DNA from: Clostridia bacterium
GTDB taxonomy: Bacteria > Bacillota > Clostridia > Oscillospirales > Acutalibacteraceae
Direction: 5' to 3'
DNA: 64,000 nucleotides
Assembly (NCBI GenBank): GCA_017543285.1
Contig: JAFYGK010000028.1
Location: 112,604 to 176,603 of the forward strand
Shown: positions 57,523 to 64,000 of the stretch, piece by piece
Numbering within the stretch: the stretch's first letter is position 1
Layout: each line of letters starts with the position of its first letter
Translations under genes and position numbers: made by a program
Notes under the pieces: generated by a model
Seen by the model: the letters and a program-made list of their open reading frames with translations, nothing else
Database searches by the model: none
Told to the model about the DNA's origin: nothing

Positions 57523-58212
57523 ATGCAACGGTTGAAAAGCGCAATTATTTTTATTGCGTCGGCGGCGGCGTTCGGCCTGCTGCTTCTTTGCGCCTTATGG
57601 ATATATGCAAACAGCGGGACAGGATATGTTTTCGGCCGGGCAGAAACCGTGCCGGCGGAAAAAGAAAGACCGGAAGCCGCGGGAATAATGGTCATTTTCA
57701 GAAACTCCGACAGGACGCCCTGCCTCATGTGTCGGGCAGAAATAAACGGAGAACAGCGCCGGTGCGGCATAATTGATATGCATAAAAAAATGGGACGCGA
57801 TTCCCTTTTTGATATTTTCAGAAAATACGGCGCGGACAGATGCTTCGAAGAATTCAGCGAAAGCGACGCAAGCACAAATAGGTATATCATGATAGAAAGG
57901 AAAGACGCCGCCGGGTTTTTTAAATGCTTCGGAACATACAGAATCAGGCTTTCGGCCGAAATAACGGTAGACTATATGAACAGCAGCATAACCTTATCCA
58001 AAGGAATTCAGACGGTCGGCGGAGAGATTGTGTCCGCGCTTGTATATGGTGATATTCCCGCCGTGCAAAAGGAAGATATACTGAATCAGATCACCGATGA
58101 TATACTGTCGGAAAAGGAAAATGCCGACAACAGTTTCAGCGAAAGCCTGAGCTATGTTTCCGGTAATCTGTCGGTCGTCGACATCATAGAGCAGGGCTAT
58201 TGTAAGCCATAA
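57523..58212 (+). CDS. membrane-anchored protein resembling a degenerate LCP domain
   Basis: Not confidently assigned. 229 residues: a transmembrane helix (about 7-28), then an extracellular domain whose pattern IFRNSD... GIIDM... RYIMIERKDAAGFFKCFG... ITLSKGIQTVGGEIVSALVYG recalls the LytR-CpsA-Psr core (Asp/Arg-containing strands, a helix, L..G.Q.L.G...L.Y.R). The conserved Arg/Asp residues that bind pyrophosphate are largely absent, so it may be a non-catalytic relative. It starts 63 bases after spoIIM and may be co-transcribed; a terminator follows. GGGAG is 8 bases before the ATG. Confidence 0.7.
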   Translation: MQRLKSAIIFIASAAAFGLLLLCALWIYANSGTGYVFGRAETVPAEKERPEAAGIMVIFRNSDRTPCLMCRAEINGEQRRCGIIDMHKKMGRDSLFDIFRKYGADRCFEEFSESDASTNRYIMIERKDAAGFFKCFGTYRIRLSAEITVDYMNSSITLSKGIQTVGGEIVSALVYGDIPAVQKEDILNQITDDILSEKENADNSFSESLSYVSGNLSVVDIIEQGYCKP

Positions 58213-58224
58213 TATTTGAACAGT

Positions 58225-58257
58225 CCCTGAGACACGTCTCAGGGCGGATTTTGTTTT
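58225..58257 (+). terminator. terminator after the LCP-like gene
   Basis: 8-bp CCCTGAGA/TCTCAGGG stem (58225-58232 with 58237-58244) with a 4-base CACG loop, followed by CGGATTTTGTTTT. Confidence 0.75.
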
Positions 58258-58294
58258 CTGGCAAAAAATATTATTTTATGCAGGCTTTAAGATA

Positions 58295-58323
58295 TTGTAA
58301 AAAAAATCACAATATGATATAAT
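58295..58323 (+). promoter_or_regulatory. promoter of the NfeD-SPFH operon
   Basis: TTGTAA (58295-58300), 17 bases, TATAAT (58318-58323) with TGA before it. Confidence 0.8.
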
Positions 58324-58413
58324 ACTTAAGATAATAGGCGCAATATGTAGTGCTGCCGTCTGTTGTCAAACGATCGCCAAAAAACGACTGCGTTTTGAAA
58401 AGAGGTAACTTAT

Positions 58414-58890
58414 ATGGACACAATGTTTTGGGTCTGGATAGGCGCGGTCATTCTGTTTTGCGTAGCGGAGGCCATAACTCCTCAGCTTGTTTCCATATGG
58501 TTTGTCGGCGGCTCGCTTGTCGCCCTCGTGACAAATGTTTTCGGCGCGCCCGAATGGCTTCAGGTTGTTTTGTTTGTGGCGGTTTCCGCTCTACTGCTCA
58601 TCTTCACAAGACCGGCCGTAAAAAAATTCTTCGGCTCAAAGAAGGTCAGCACAAACGCCGACAGAGTCATCAATCAGACCGCAGTTGTCACGCAGACCAT
58701 CGACAATGTCAACGGAACAGGCCTTGCAACGGTTATGGGGCAAAGCTGGACTGCACGCTCCAAAAACGGAGAAATGATCGAAGAGGGCGCAAGGGTGCTT
58801 GTCGAAAGCATAAGCGGCGTTAAGATAATCGTCAGCAGACTGCCGTCCGACATCCGGAGCCGGGAGGAAGAAGCGGCAATGGCCAACTGA
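58414..58890 (+). CDS. NfeD-family membrane protein
   Basis: 158 residues: two or three N-terminal transmembrane helices (about 5-65, with FWVWIGAVILFCVAEAITP), then an OB-fold domain of the NfeD C-terminal type (about 85-145, NQTAVVTQTIDNVNGTG and VESISGVKIIVSR). In many bacteria NfeD proteins are encoded next to SPFH/stomatin proteins, as here. Role in membrane microdomains is inferred. AGAGGT lies 12-17 bases before the ATG. Confidence 0.9.
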   Translation: MDTMFWVWIGAVILFCVAEAITPQLVSIWFVGGSLVALVTNVFGAPEWLQVVLFVAVSALLLIFTRPAVKKFFGSKKVSTNADRVINQTAVVTQTIDNVNGTGLATVMGQSWTARSKNGEMIEEGARVLVESISGVKIIVSRLPSDIRSREEEAAMAN

Positions 58891-58946
58891 TCGGTTTTGC
58901 CGCAGACCGACTGTTATGATCGCATACGAAATGAAAGGAGACCATT

Positions 58947-59888
58947 ATGGGAATTTTTGAAGCATTGGCAAATCTCGGCGGCGGTGTTATCGCGCTGATA
59001 GTGCTCGGAATAATCATCCTTATCATTCTGATTTCGAATATCAAGATAGTGCCGCAGGCTCATGCCTACGTTATTGAAAGTCTCGGTGCGTATAAGGAAA
59101 CATGGGAAACCGGACTTCATTTCAAGGTTCCGTTTTTCCAGCGCATCGCAAAGGTCGTTTCCAAAAAGGAACAGGTAGCCGATTTTCCGCCGCAGCCTGT
59201 TATAACAAAGGATAATGTCACCATCCAGATCGACACGGTCATTTTTTATCAAATAACCGACCCGAAGCTGTACACCTACGGCGTTGAACGTCCGCTCTCG
59301 GCTATCGAAAATCTATCTGCAACTACGTTGAGAAATATCATAGGCGATCTGGAGCTTGACGCTACTCTCACTTCGCGTGACGTCATCAACTCCAAGATAC
59401 GCATTATTCTCGATGAAGCCACCGACCCGTGGGGTATAAAGGTAAACCGCGTCGAGCTTAAAAACATCATTCCTCCGCGCGAGATCCAGGACGCGATGGA
59501 AAAGCAGATGAAGGCGGAACGCGAGCGAAGGGAATCCATCCTGCGCGCCGAGGGTGAAAAGCACAGCCAGATACTTGTCGCGGAAGGCCATAAGGCATCC
59601 GCCATCCTTAAGGCAGAGGCTGTCAAGGAAGCCAAAATACGCGAAGCGGAGGGCGAAGCGCAGGCTATTCTAGAGGTCCAGCGCGCTCTTGCCGATTCCA
59701 TTAAAATGCTCAACGAAGCCGCGCCAAGCGATAAGGTCGTCGCCCTCAAGAGCCTTGAAGCCTTCCAAAAGGCCGCCGACGGAAAATCCACAAAGATCAT
59801 TATTCCTTCAAACATTCAGAATCTGGCAGGACTTGCCACGTCTGTCAAGGAGCTTATCGGCTCGGACACTGACGTTAAGCCCGAATAG
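58947..59888 (+). CDS. SPFH/Band 7 stomatin-like protein
   Basis: Membrane microdomain scaffold. 313 residues: one N-terminal transmembrane helix (about 10-30, IALIVLGIIILIILIS), SPFH domain (about 32-200, beginning VPQAHAYVIESLGAYKETWE), then a long Ala/Glu-rich coiled coil (about 185-260) and a small C-terminal domain. The motif NLSATTLRNIIGDLELDATL is typical of the QmcA/stomatin branch. Preceded by AAAGGAG. 56 bases after the NfeD gene and clearly in its operon. Confidence 0.95.
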   Translation: MGIFEALANLGGGVIALIVLGIIILIILISNIKIVPQAHAYVIESLGAYKETWETGLHFKVPFFQRIAKVVSKKEQVADFPPQPVITKDNVTIQIDTVIFYQITDPKLYTYGVERPLSAIENLSATTLRNIIGDLELDATLTSRDVINSKIRIILDEATDPWGIKVNRVELKNIIPPREIQDAMEKQMKAERERRESILRAEGEKHSQILVAEGHKASAILKAEAVKEAKIREAEGEAQAILEVQRALADSIKMLNEAAPSDKVVALKSLEAFQKAADGKSTKIIIPSNIQNLAGLATSVKELIGSDTDVKPE

Positions 59889-59926
59889 TTTTCCGATTAT
59901 TGCTTTAGAAAAAACAGGAGAAAAGC

Positions 59927-60016
59927 ATGGTTTTGACAAAATATATTTTTCCCATAACCTATGCCGCCGTTTCAGGCGTTCTTTTCTGCACCCTGTTTTC
60001 TGCTGAAAAAGTATAA
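59927..60016 (+). CDS. predicted 29-residue membrane peptide
   Basis: A short ORF with a good AGGAG (59916-59920) 6 bases before the ATG. Residues about 5-23 (YIFPITYAAVSGVLFCTLF) form one hydrophobic helix. It begins 38 bases after the SPFH stop and ends 4 bases before a terminator, so it is the last reading frame of the NfeD-SPFH transcript. Expression is not proven; may be a small regulator of the microdomain proteins or chance. Confidence 0.5.
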   Translation: MVLTKYIFPITYAAVSGVLFCTLFSAEKV

Positions 60017-60020
60017 TTAC

Positions 60021-60050
60021 GGCTGAGCCGCACTTGCGACTCAGCCTTTT
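60021..60050 (+). terminator. terminator of the NfeD-SPFH operon
   Basis: 7-bp GGCTGAG (60021-60027) with CTCAGCC (60040-60046), an inner CGCA/TGCG pair, then TTTT. Confidence 0.8.
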
Positions 60051-60153
60051 CAGTTTCCGGTTCAGAGTTAATACAGGTTCAAATCAGGCATTGAATCTGC
60101 TTCACCAATCGCAACCGTCATAAGCTCTGAGCCTTCACAGGAGGTACATGCAT

Positions 60154-60657
60154 ATGAACACAAAAAAAGTAGCCGTAATCATGGGAAGCGACAGCGACTT
60201 CCCGGTGGTTTCCGCCACGATAAAACAGCTGAAGCAATTCGGAATACCCTTTGAAGCGCATGTAATGTCTGCGCACAGGACTCCCGAAAAGGCTGCTGAG
60301 TTCGCCGCAAACGCCGAAGATAACGGCTTCGGAGTAATAATCGCCGCCGCAGGAAAAGCCGCGCATCTTGCCGGCGTTATGGCCGGGCACACTACCCTGC
60401 CGGTAATAGGAATTCCCGTAAAAGCCTCCGAGCTGGATGGCATGGATGCGCTTTTGGCAACGGTGCAGATGCCCCCGGGCATACCGGTCGCGACGGTCGC
60501 CATAAACGGAGCCTGCAACGCCGGAATACTTGCCGCGCAGATACTGGCGCTAAGCGACGATGGAATCAGACAAAAACTGAAGGAAGCAAAGCAGAGCATG
60601 AAGGAAGGCGTCGCCAAAAAGGACGCCGCTCTTCAGGAAAAAATTGCGGAGCTTTGA
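60154..60657 (+). CDS. purE: 5-(carboxyamino)imidazole ribonucleotide mutase PurE (class I-like)
   Basis: Converts N5-CAIR to CAIR (or carboxylates AIR) in purine synthesis. 167 residues from ATG 60154; an ATG at 60148 is only 3 bases from AGGAGG (60139-60144) and is less likely. MGSDSDFPVVSATI, SAHRTPEKAAEFA, AGKAAHLAGVMAGHTTLPVIG and MPPGIPVATV are diagnostic. Starts the purine cluster; purK and purC are not adjacent. Confidence 0.96.
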   Translation: MNTKKVAVIMGSDSDFPVVSATIKQLKQFGIPFEAHVMSAHRTPEKAAEFAANAEDNGFGVIIAAAGKAAHLAGVMAGHTTLPVIGIPVKASELDGMDALLATVQMPPGIPVATVAINGACNAGILAAQILALSDDGIRQKLKEAKQSMKEGVAKKDAALQEKIAEL

Positions 60658-60706
60658 CGAATAGAGTAATACATAATCATTTAACAATATGAACGGAGGA
60701 AAAACA

Positions 60707-61744
60707 ATGTCTCAGAGCTTCAGCGAAAGCTATAAGGCGGCCGGCGTTGACGTGACCGCAGGATACAAATCGGTTGAGCTGATGAAAAAACACGTTGCCA
60801 GAACCATGATACCCGGCGTTCTTTCGGGAATCGGCGGCTTTGGCGGACTGTTTGAGCCCGATTTAAAGGGCTATGATAAGCCGGTATTTGTGTCCGGCAC
60901 AGACGGAGTAGGAACAAAACTGAAATTAGCCATCGAGCTGGACATCAACGACACTGTCGGAATCGACTGCGTCGCCATGTGCGTCAACGATATCGTATGC
61001 GCAGGCGCAAAGCCGCTCGTTTTTCTTGACTATATTGCCATGGGAAAAAATATTCCCGAAAGAACCGCGGACATAGTCAAAGGCGTTGCCGACGGCTGCG
61101 TTCAGGCAGGCTGCGCGCTCATAGGGGGCGAAACGGCGGAAATGCCCGGCTTCTATCCCGAAAAGGACTACGACTTGGCTGGTTTTTCTTTCGGTGTAGT
61201 CGATAAGAAAAACATAATCGACGGCTCCAAGGTGCAAAACGGCGATATACTTATCGGCCTTGCATCCTCCGGTATTCATTCCAACGGTTTTTCATTGGTC
61301 CGCCATATCTTCGATATTGAAAGCAATATTGTGACAAAGTATTATGAGGCTTTGGGCGAAACCCTCGGTGAAGCTCTCTTAAAGCCGACAAAGATTTATG
61401 TAAAGCCGGTGCTTGATCTCATCAGCAACATCGACGTTCACGCCATATCCCACATCACGGGAGGCGGCTTCTATGAGAATATTCCGCGCATGTTCTCCGA
61501 CGATTTCGGCGCAGTCATCAGCCGTAAGGCTATCGAGGCGCCTCCGATCTTCGAAGTCATTCAAAAGGCAGGCAATATCCCCGAGCGCGACATGTACAAC
61601 ACCTTCAATATGGGCATGGGCATGTGCATAGCAGTTTCGCAGGAAGACGCCGACCGCGCGGTCGAAATGCTTAACGCGGCAGGTGAAAAGGCGTTCATTG
61701 CGGGCGAAATAGTTCAGCGCACCAAGGGCGTAATAATCGAGTAG
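60707..61744 (+). CDS. purM: phosphoribosylformylglycinamidine cyclo-ligase PurM
   Basis: Closes the imidazole ring to AIR. 345 residues from ATG 60707 with GGAGGA 7 bases upstream (the longer frame from 60689 ignores it). SYKAAGVDVTAGYKSVELMK at the N-terminus, GTDGVGTKLKLA, CVNDIVCAGAKPLVFLDY and ITGGGFYENIPR mark the AIR synthase family. 12 bases before purN. Confidence 0.97.
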   Translation: MSQSFSESYKAAGVDVTAGYKSVELMKKHVARTMIPGVLSGIGGFGGLFEPDLKGYDKPVFVSGTDGVGTKLKLAIELDINDTVGIDCVAMCVNDIVCAGAKPLVFLDYIAMGKNIPERTADIVKGVADGCVQAGCALIGGETAEMPGFYPEKDYDLAGFSFGVVDKKNIIDGSKVQNGDILIGLASSGIHSNGFSLVRHIFDIESNIVTKYYEALGETLGEALLKPTKIYVKPVLDLISNIDVHAISHITGGGFYENIPRMFSDDFGAVISRKAIEAPPIFEVIQKAGNIPERDMYNTFNMGMGMCIAVSQEDADRAVEMLNAAGEKAFIAGEIVQRTKGVIIE

Positions 61745-61755
61745 GAGAAAGCTTT

Positions 61756-62379
61756 ATGAAGAAAATAGCAGTGCTTGTCTCCGGCGGCGGCACCAACCTT
61801 CAGGCGCTTATCGACGCTCAGAACAACGGCATTTTAAAAAGCGGCAAAATATGCTGCGTCATTTCCAGCAGCAAAAAAGCATACGCTCTTACCCGCGCGC
61901 AAAACGCGGGGATCCCTGCCGAAGCGGTCTCGCGAAGAGACTATACCTCCTCTGTACAGTTTGACGAAGCTTTGCTCGGTGTGCTTGAAAGGTACGGCGC
62001 AGATATAATCGTTCTTGCGGGTTTTTTGTGTATTCTTGGCGAGAGCGTTATAAAGAGCTACCCCAACAGGATCATAAATATCCATCCGTCGCTTATACCC
62101 TCTTTCTGCGGCGACGGTTTCTACGGACTCAGAGTGCACGAGGAAGCGCTCAAAAAAGGAGTAAAGGTGACCGGCGCTACTGTACATTTCGTCAATGAGA
62201 TAACCGACGGCGGCGCAATAATAATGCAGAAGGCGGTTAATGTTCAAAACGGCGATACGCCGGAAATCCTCCAAAGGCGCGTCATGGAGCAGGCGGAATG
62301 GGAAATTCTCCCCAAAAGCTGTGAGCTTGTATGCGCCGGCAGGGTCAGCGTAACCGACGGCGTGACCGTCATTGAGTGA
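61756..62379 (+). CDS. purN: phosphoribosylglycinamide formyltransferase PurN
   Basis: Formylates GAR with 10-formyl-THF. 207 residues. VLVSGGGTNLQALIDA at 5-20, FLCILGESVIKSYPNRIINIHPSLIPSF (formyl-donor binding; catalytic Asn/His/Asp set) and VHFVNEITDGGAII are diagnostic. AGGAGAAAG precedes the ATG. Between purM and purH. Confidence 0.96.
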   Translation: MKKIAVLVSGGGTNLQALIDAQNNGILKSGKICCVISSSKKAYALTRAQNAGIPAEAVSRRDYTSSVQFDEALLGVLERYGADIIVLAGFLCILGESVIKSYPNRIINIHPSLIPSFCGDGFYGLRVHEEALKKGVKVTGATVHFVNEITDGGAIIMQKAVNVQNGDTPEILQRRVMEQAEWEILPKSCELVCAGRVSVTDGVTVIE

Positions 62380-62451
62380 CCGATAATACAATTTTTTACA
62401 CATCAGCGGATAATTAAACTGAAATACATTAAAAACGAAAGGGTGTTCACT

Positions 62452-63999
62452 TTGAAAAAACGTGCAATCTTAAGTGTTTCCGACAAAACCGGAATAGTCG
62501 ATTTTGCTAAGGAACTTGTTGATCTCGGTTTTGAGGTCCTTTCCACCGGCGGTACAGCCACAGCAATCAAAGACGCCGGCATTCCCGTCACCAATGTGTC
62601 CGACATAACCGGTTTTCCCGAATGCCTTGACGGCAGAGTCAAGACCCTGCACCCCATGATCCATGCCGGAATTTTAGCAATGCGCTCCAATCCCAGACAT
62701 ATGCAGCAGATCGAAAATCTCGGCGTCACCCCCATCGATGTAGTCGCGATCAATCTTTATCCCTTTAAACAGACCATATTAAAGCCCGATGTCACCCTTG
62801 AGGACGCAATCGAAAACATAGACATTGGCGGACCGACCATGATCAGAGCCGCGGCAAAAAACTGGCAGGACGTAGCGGTTATCGTTGATCCCGCCGATTA
62901 TTCAAAGGTTATTGAAGAATATAAGGCAAACGGCGAGGTCAGCCGTGATACCAAATTCAGGCTGTGCGGCAAGGTTTTCGACCACACTGCCGCCTATGAC
63001 GCGCTCATCAGCAACTATCTTAGAAAACAGCGCGGAGATTCCCCTCTGGGCGACACTGTCACATTCACTTATGAAAAGGTTCAGTCCATGCGCTACGGTG
63101 AAAATCCTCATCAGGCAGCCGCATTTTACAGAGAGATAGGCAATCAGGACAATACTCTTGACGCCGCCGAACAGCTCCACGGCAAGGAGCTTTCCTATAA
63201 CAATATCAACGACGCAAACGGCGCGCTTGACGTTCTGAAGGAATTCGGCTGGGACAAGCCTGCTGCCGTCGGCGTAAAGCATGCGAATCCCTGCGGTGTC
63301 GGCACGGGCGAGACAATTTACGAAGCCTACATGAAGGCTTATAACGCAGATCCTGTCTCCATATTCGGCGGAATCGTCGCTCTTAACCGTCCCGTCGACG
63401 AGCAGACGGCCGAGGAGCTGGCTAAGATATTCCTTGAGATAATCATTGCGCCCGACTTTGATGAAAAGGCTCTCGAAATTCTCACAAAGAAAAAGAACAT
63501 AAGGCTTCTCAAGCTCCCGCAGTGCGCCAAGGCAAACGATGAATCACTGCTCGACATGAAAAAGGTCGCAGGCGGCCTGCTCGTTCAGCAGCTCGATACG
63601 AAACTGCTCGACGGCGAGCTCAAGGTTGTAACAGACAGAGCTCCGACCGATGAGGAGATGGAACAGCTTCTCTTTGCATGGAAGATAGTCAAGCACACAA
63701 AGTCCAACGGCATCGCACTTGCAAAGGATAACGCAACCGTCGGCATAGGCCCGGGTCAGACAAACAGGATCACCGCTCTCGAGCTTGCCATTAAGTACGG
63801 CGGCGACAAGGTCAAGGGCAGCGTTATGGCCTCCGACGCGTTCTTCCCGTTCAGCGACTGCGTTGAGGCGGCAAAGAACGCTGGGATCACAGCAATAATC
63901 CAGCCCGGCGGCTCCATCAGAGACGAAGACAGCATCAAGGCATGCAACGAAGCAGGTATCGCGATGGTGTTTACCGGCATGAGACATTTTAAGCACTAA
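62452..63999 (+). CDS. purH: bifunctional AICAR transformylase/IMP cyclohydrolase PurH
   Basis: Last two steps to IMP. 515 residues. N-terminal IMP cyclohydrolase domain (MGS-like, about 1-145, [35 protein letters not shown]) and C-terminal AICAR transformylase (about 150-515, with [21 protein letters not shown] and [14 protein letters not shown]). TTG start at 62452 with GAAAGGG 8 bases upstream; GTG 62443 overlaps that site. Complete; its stop is one base before the window end. Confidence 0.96.
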   Translation: MKKRAILSVSDKTGIVDFAKELVDLGFEVLSTGGTATAIKDAGIPVTNVSDITGFPECLDGRVKTLHPMIHAGILAMRSNPRHMQQIENLGVTPIDVVAINLYPFKQTILKPDVTLEDAIENIDIGGPTMIRAAAKNWQDVAVIVDPADYSKVIEEYKANGEVSRDTKFRLCGKVFDHTAAYDALISNYLRKQRGDSPLGDTVTFTYEKVQSMRYGENPHQAAAFYREIGNQDNTLDAAEQLHGKELSYNNINDANGALDVLKEFGWDKPAAVGVKHANPCGVGTGETIYEAYMKAYNADPVSIFGGIVALNRPVDEQTAEELAKIFLEIIIAPDFDEKALEILTKKKNIRLLKLPQCAKANDESLLDMKKVAGGLLVQQLDTKLLDGELKVVTDRAPTDEEMEQLLFAWKIVKHTKSNGIALAKDNATVGIGPGQTNRITALELAIKYGGDKVKGSVMASDAFFPFSDCVEAAKNAGITAIIQPGGSIRDEDSIKACNEAGIAMVFTGMRHFKH

Positions 64000-64000
64000 A

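Noticed and set aside
60047..60153. Purine riboswitch before purE
   Set aside because: No three-way junction pattern or conserved aptamer core could be recognised by eye in about 100 bases.

Overview
The window is a contiguous, gene-dense piece of a chromosome from an anaerobic, endospore-forming member of the Bacillota, most likely class Clostridia (an Oscillospirales/Ruminococcaceae-like lineage is my best guess from gene order, not proven). Reasons: a V-type ATPase operon, 2-oxoacid:ferredoxin oxidoreductase genes, an iron-sulfur aldo/keto reductase, the hrcA-grpE-dnaK-dnaJ operon with a CIRCE operator, the nusB-xseA-xseB-ispA-dxs-tlyA-nadK-argR-recN order, the sporulation genes spoIIR and spoIIM, AGGAGG-type ribosome binding sites and frequent TTG/GTG starts. 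Base composition is roughly balanced by eye, with one visibly AT-rich pocket near 41.06-41.75 kb. I saw no rRNA, tRNA, CRISPR array, transposase or phage gene.

Layout. 1-7 kb: V-type ATPase operon K-E-C-F-A-B-[GNAT]-D (K truncated by the window edge), whose K subunit carries the sodium-site residues known from Enterococcus hirae. 7-11.5 kb: uvrB, radC and pyrE on the minus strand, then an RluA-family pseudouridine synthase on plus. 11.6-17.7 kb: two large paralogous lipoproteins on the minus strand, each with three lamin-tail-like domains, a chitobiase-like strand domain and a CotH (Fam20-like) kinase domain. 17.8-22.2 kb: a divergent topoisomerase IV-like B/A pair. 22.3-28.6 kb (minus): an SPFH/zinc-ribbon protein and the heat-shock operon. 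28.7-29.6 kb: a DMT-family transporter. 29.8-41 kb (plus): nusB, a TsaD paralogue, xseAB, ispA, dxs, tlyA, nadK, argR, recN and tyrS. 41-41.75 kb: AT-rich pocket with a near-perfect 48-base inverted repeat and one small unknown gene. 41.8-45.1 kb (minus): a four-subunit 2-oxoacid:ferredoxin oxidoreductase and a ParA/MinD-like P-loop ATPase. 45.4-47.7 kb: spoIIR, an iron-sulfur aldo/keto reductase and a DUF5412-like lipoprotein. 47.7-55.7 kb (minus): secA, a lipoprotein of unknown function, mfd and pth. 55.9-60 kb (plus): proC, spoIIM, a degenerate LCP-like membrane protein, an NfeD-SPFH pair and a 29-residue predicted membrane peptide. 60.1-64 kb: purE-purM-purN-purH.

Most of the window is conserved housekeeping. 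The most unusual elements are the tandem secreted CotH kinases, the acetyltransferase translationally coupled into the V-ATPase operon, the TsaD paralogue coupled to nusB, the divergent topoisomerase pair with Ala at the quinolone-determining Ser position, the degenerate LCP-like protein beside spoIIM, the AT-rich hairpin element, and the small peptide after the NfeD/SPFH genes. I see no convincing new multi-gene defence or mobile system. All functional calls rest on reading motifs and gene order; no database search was run.
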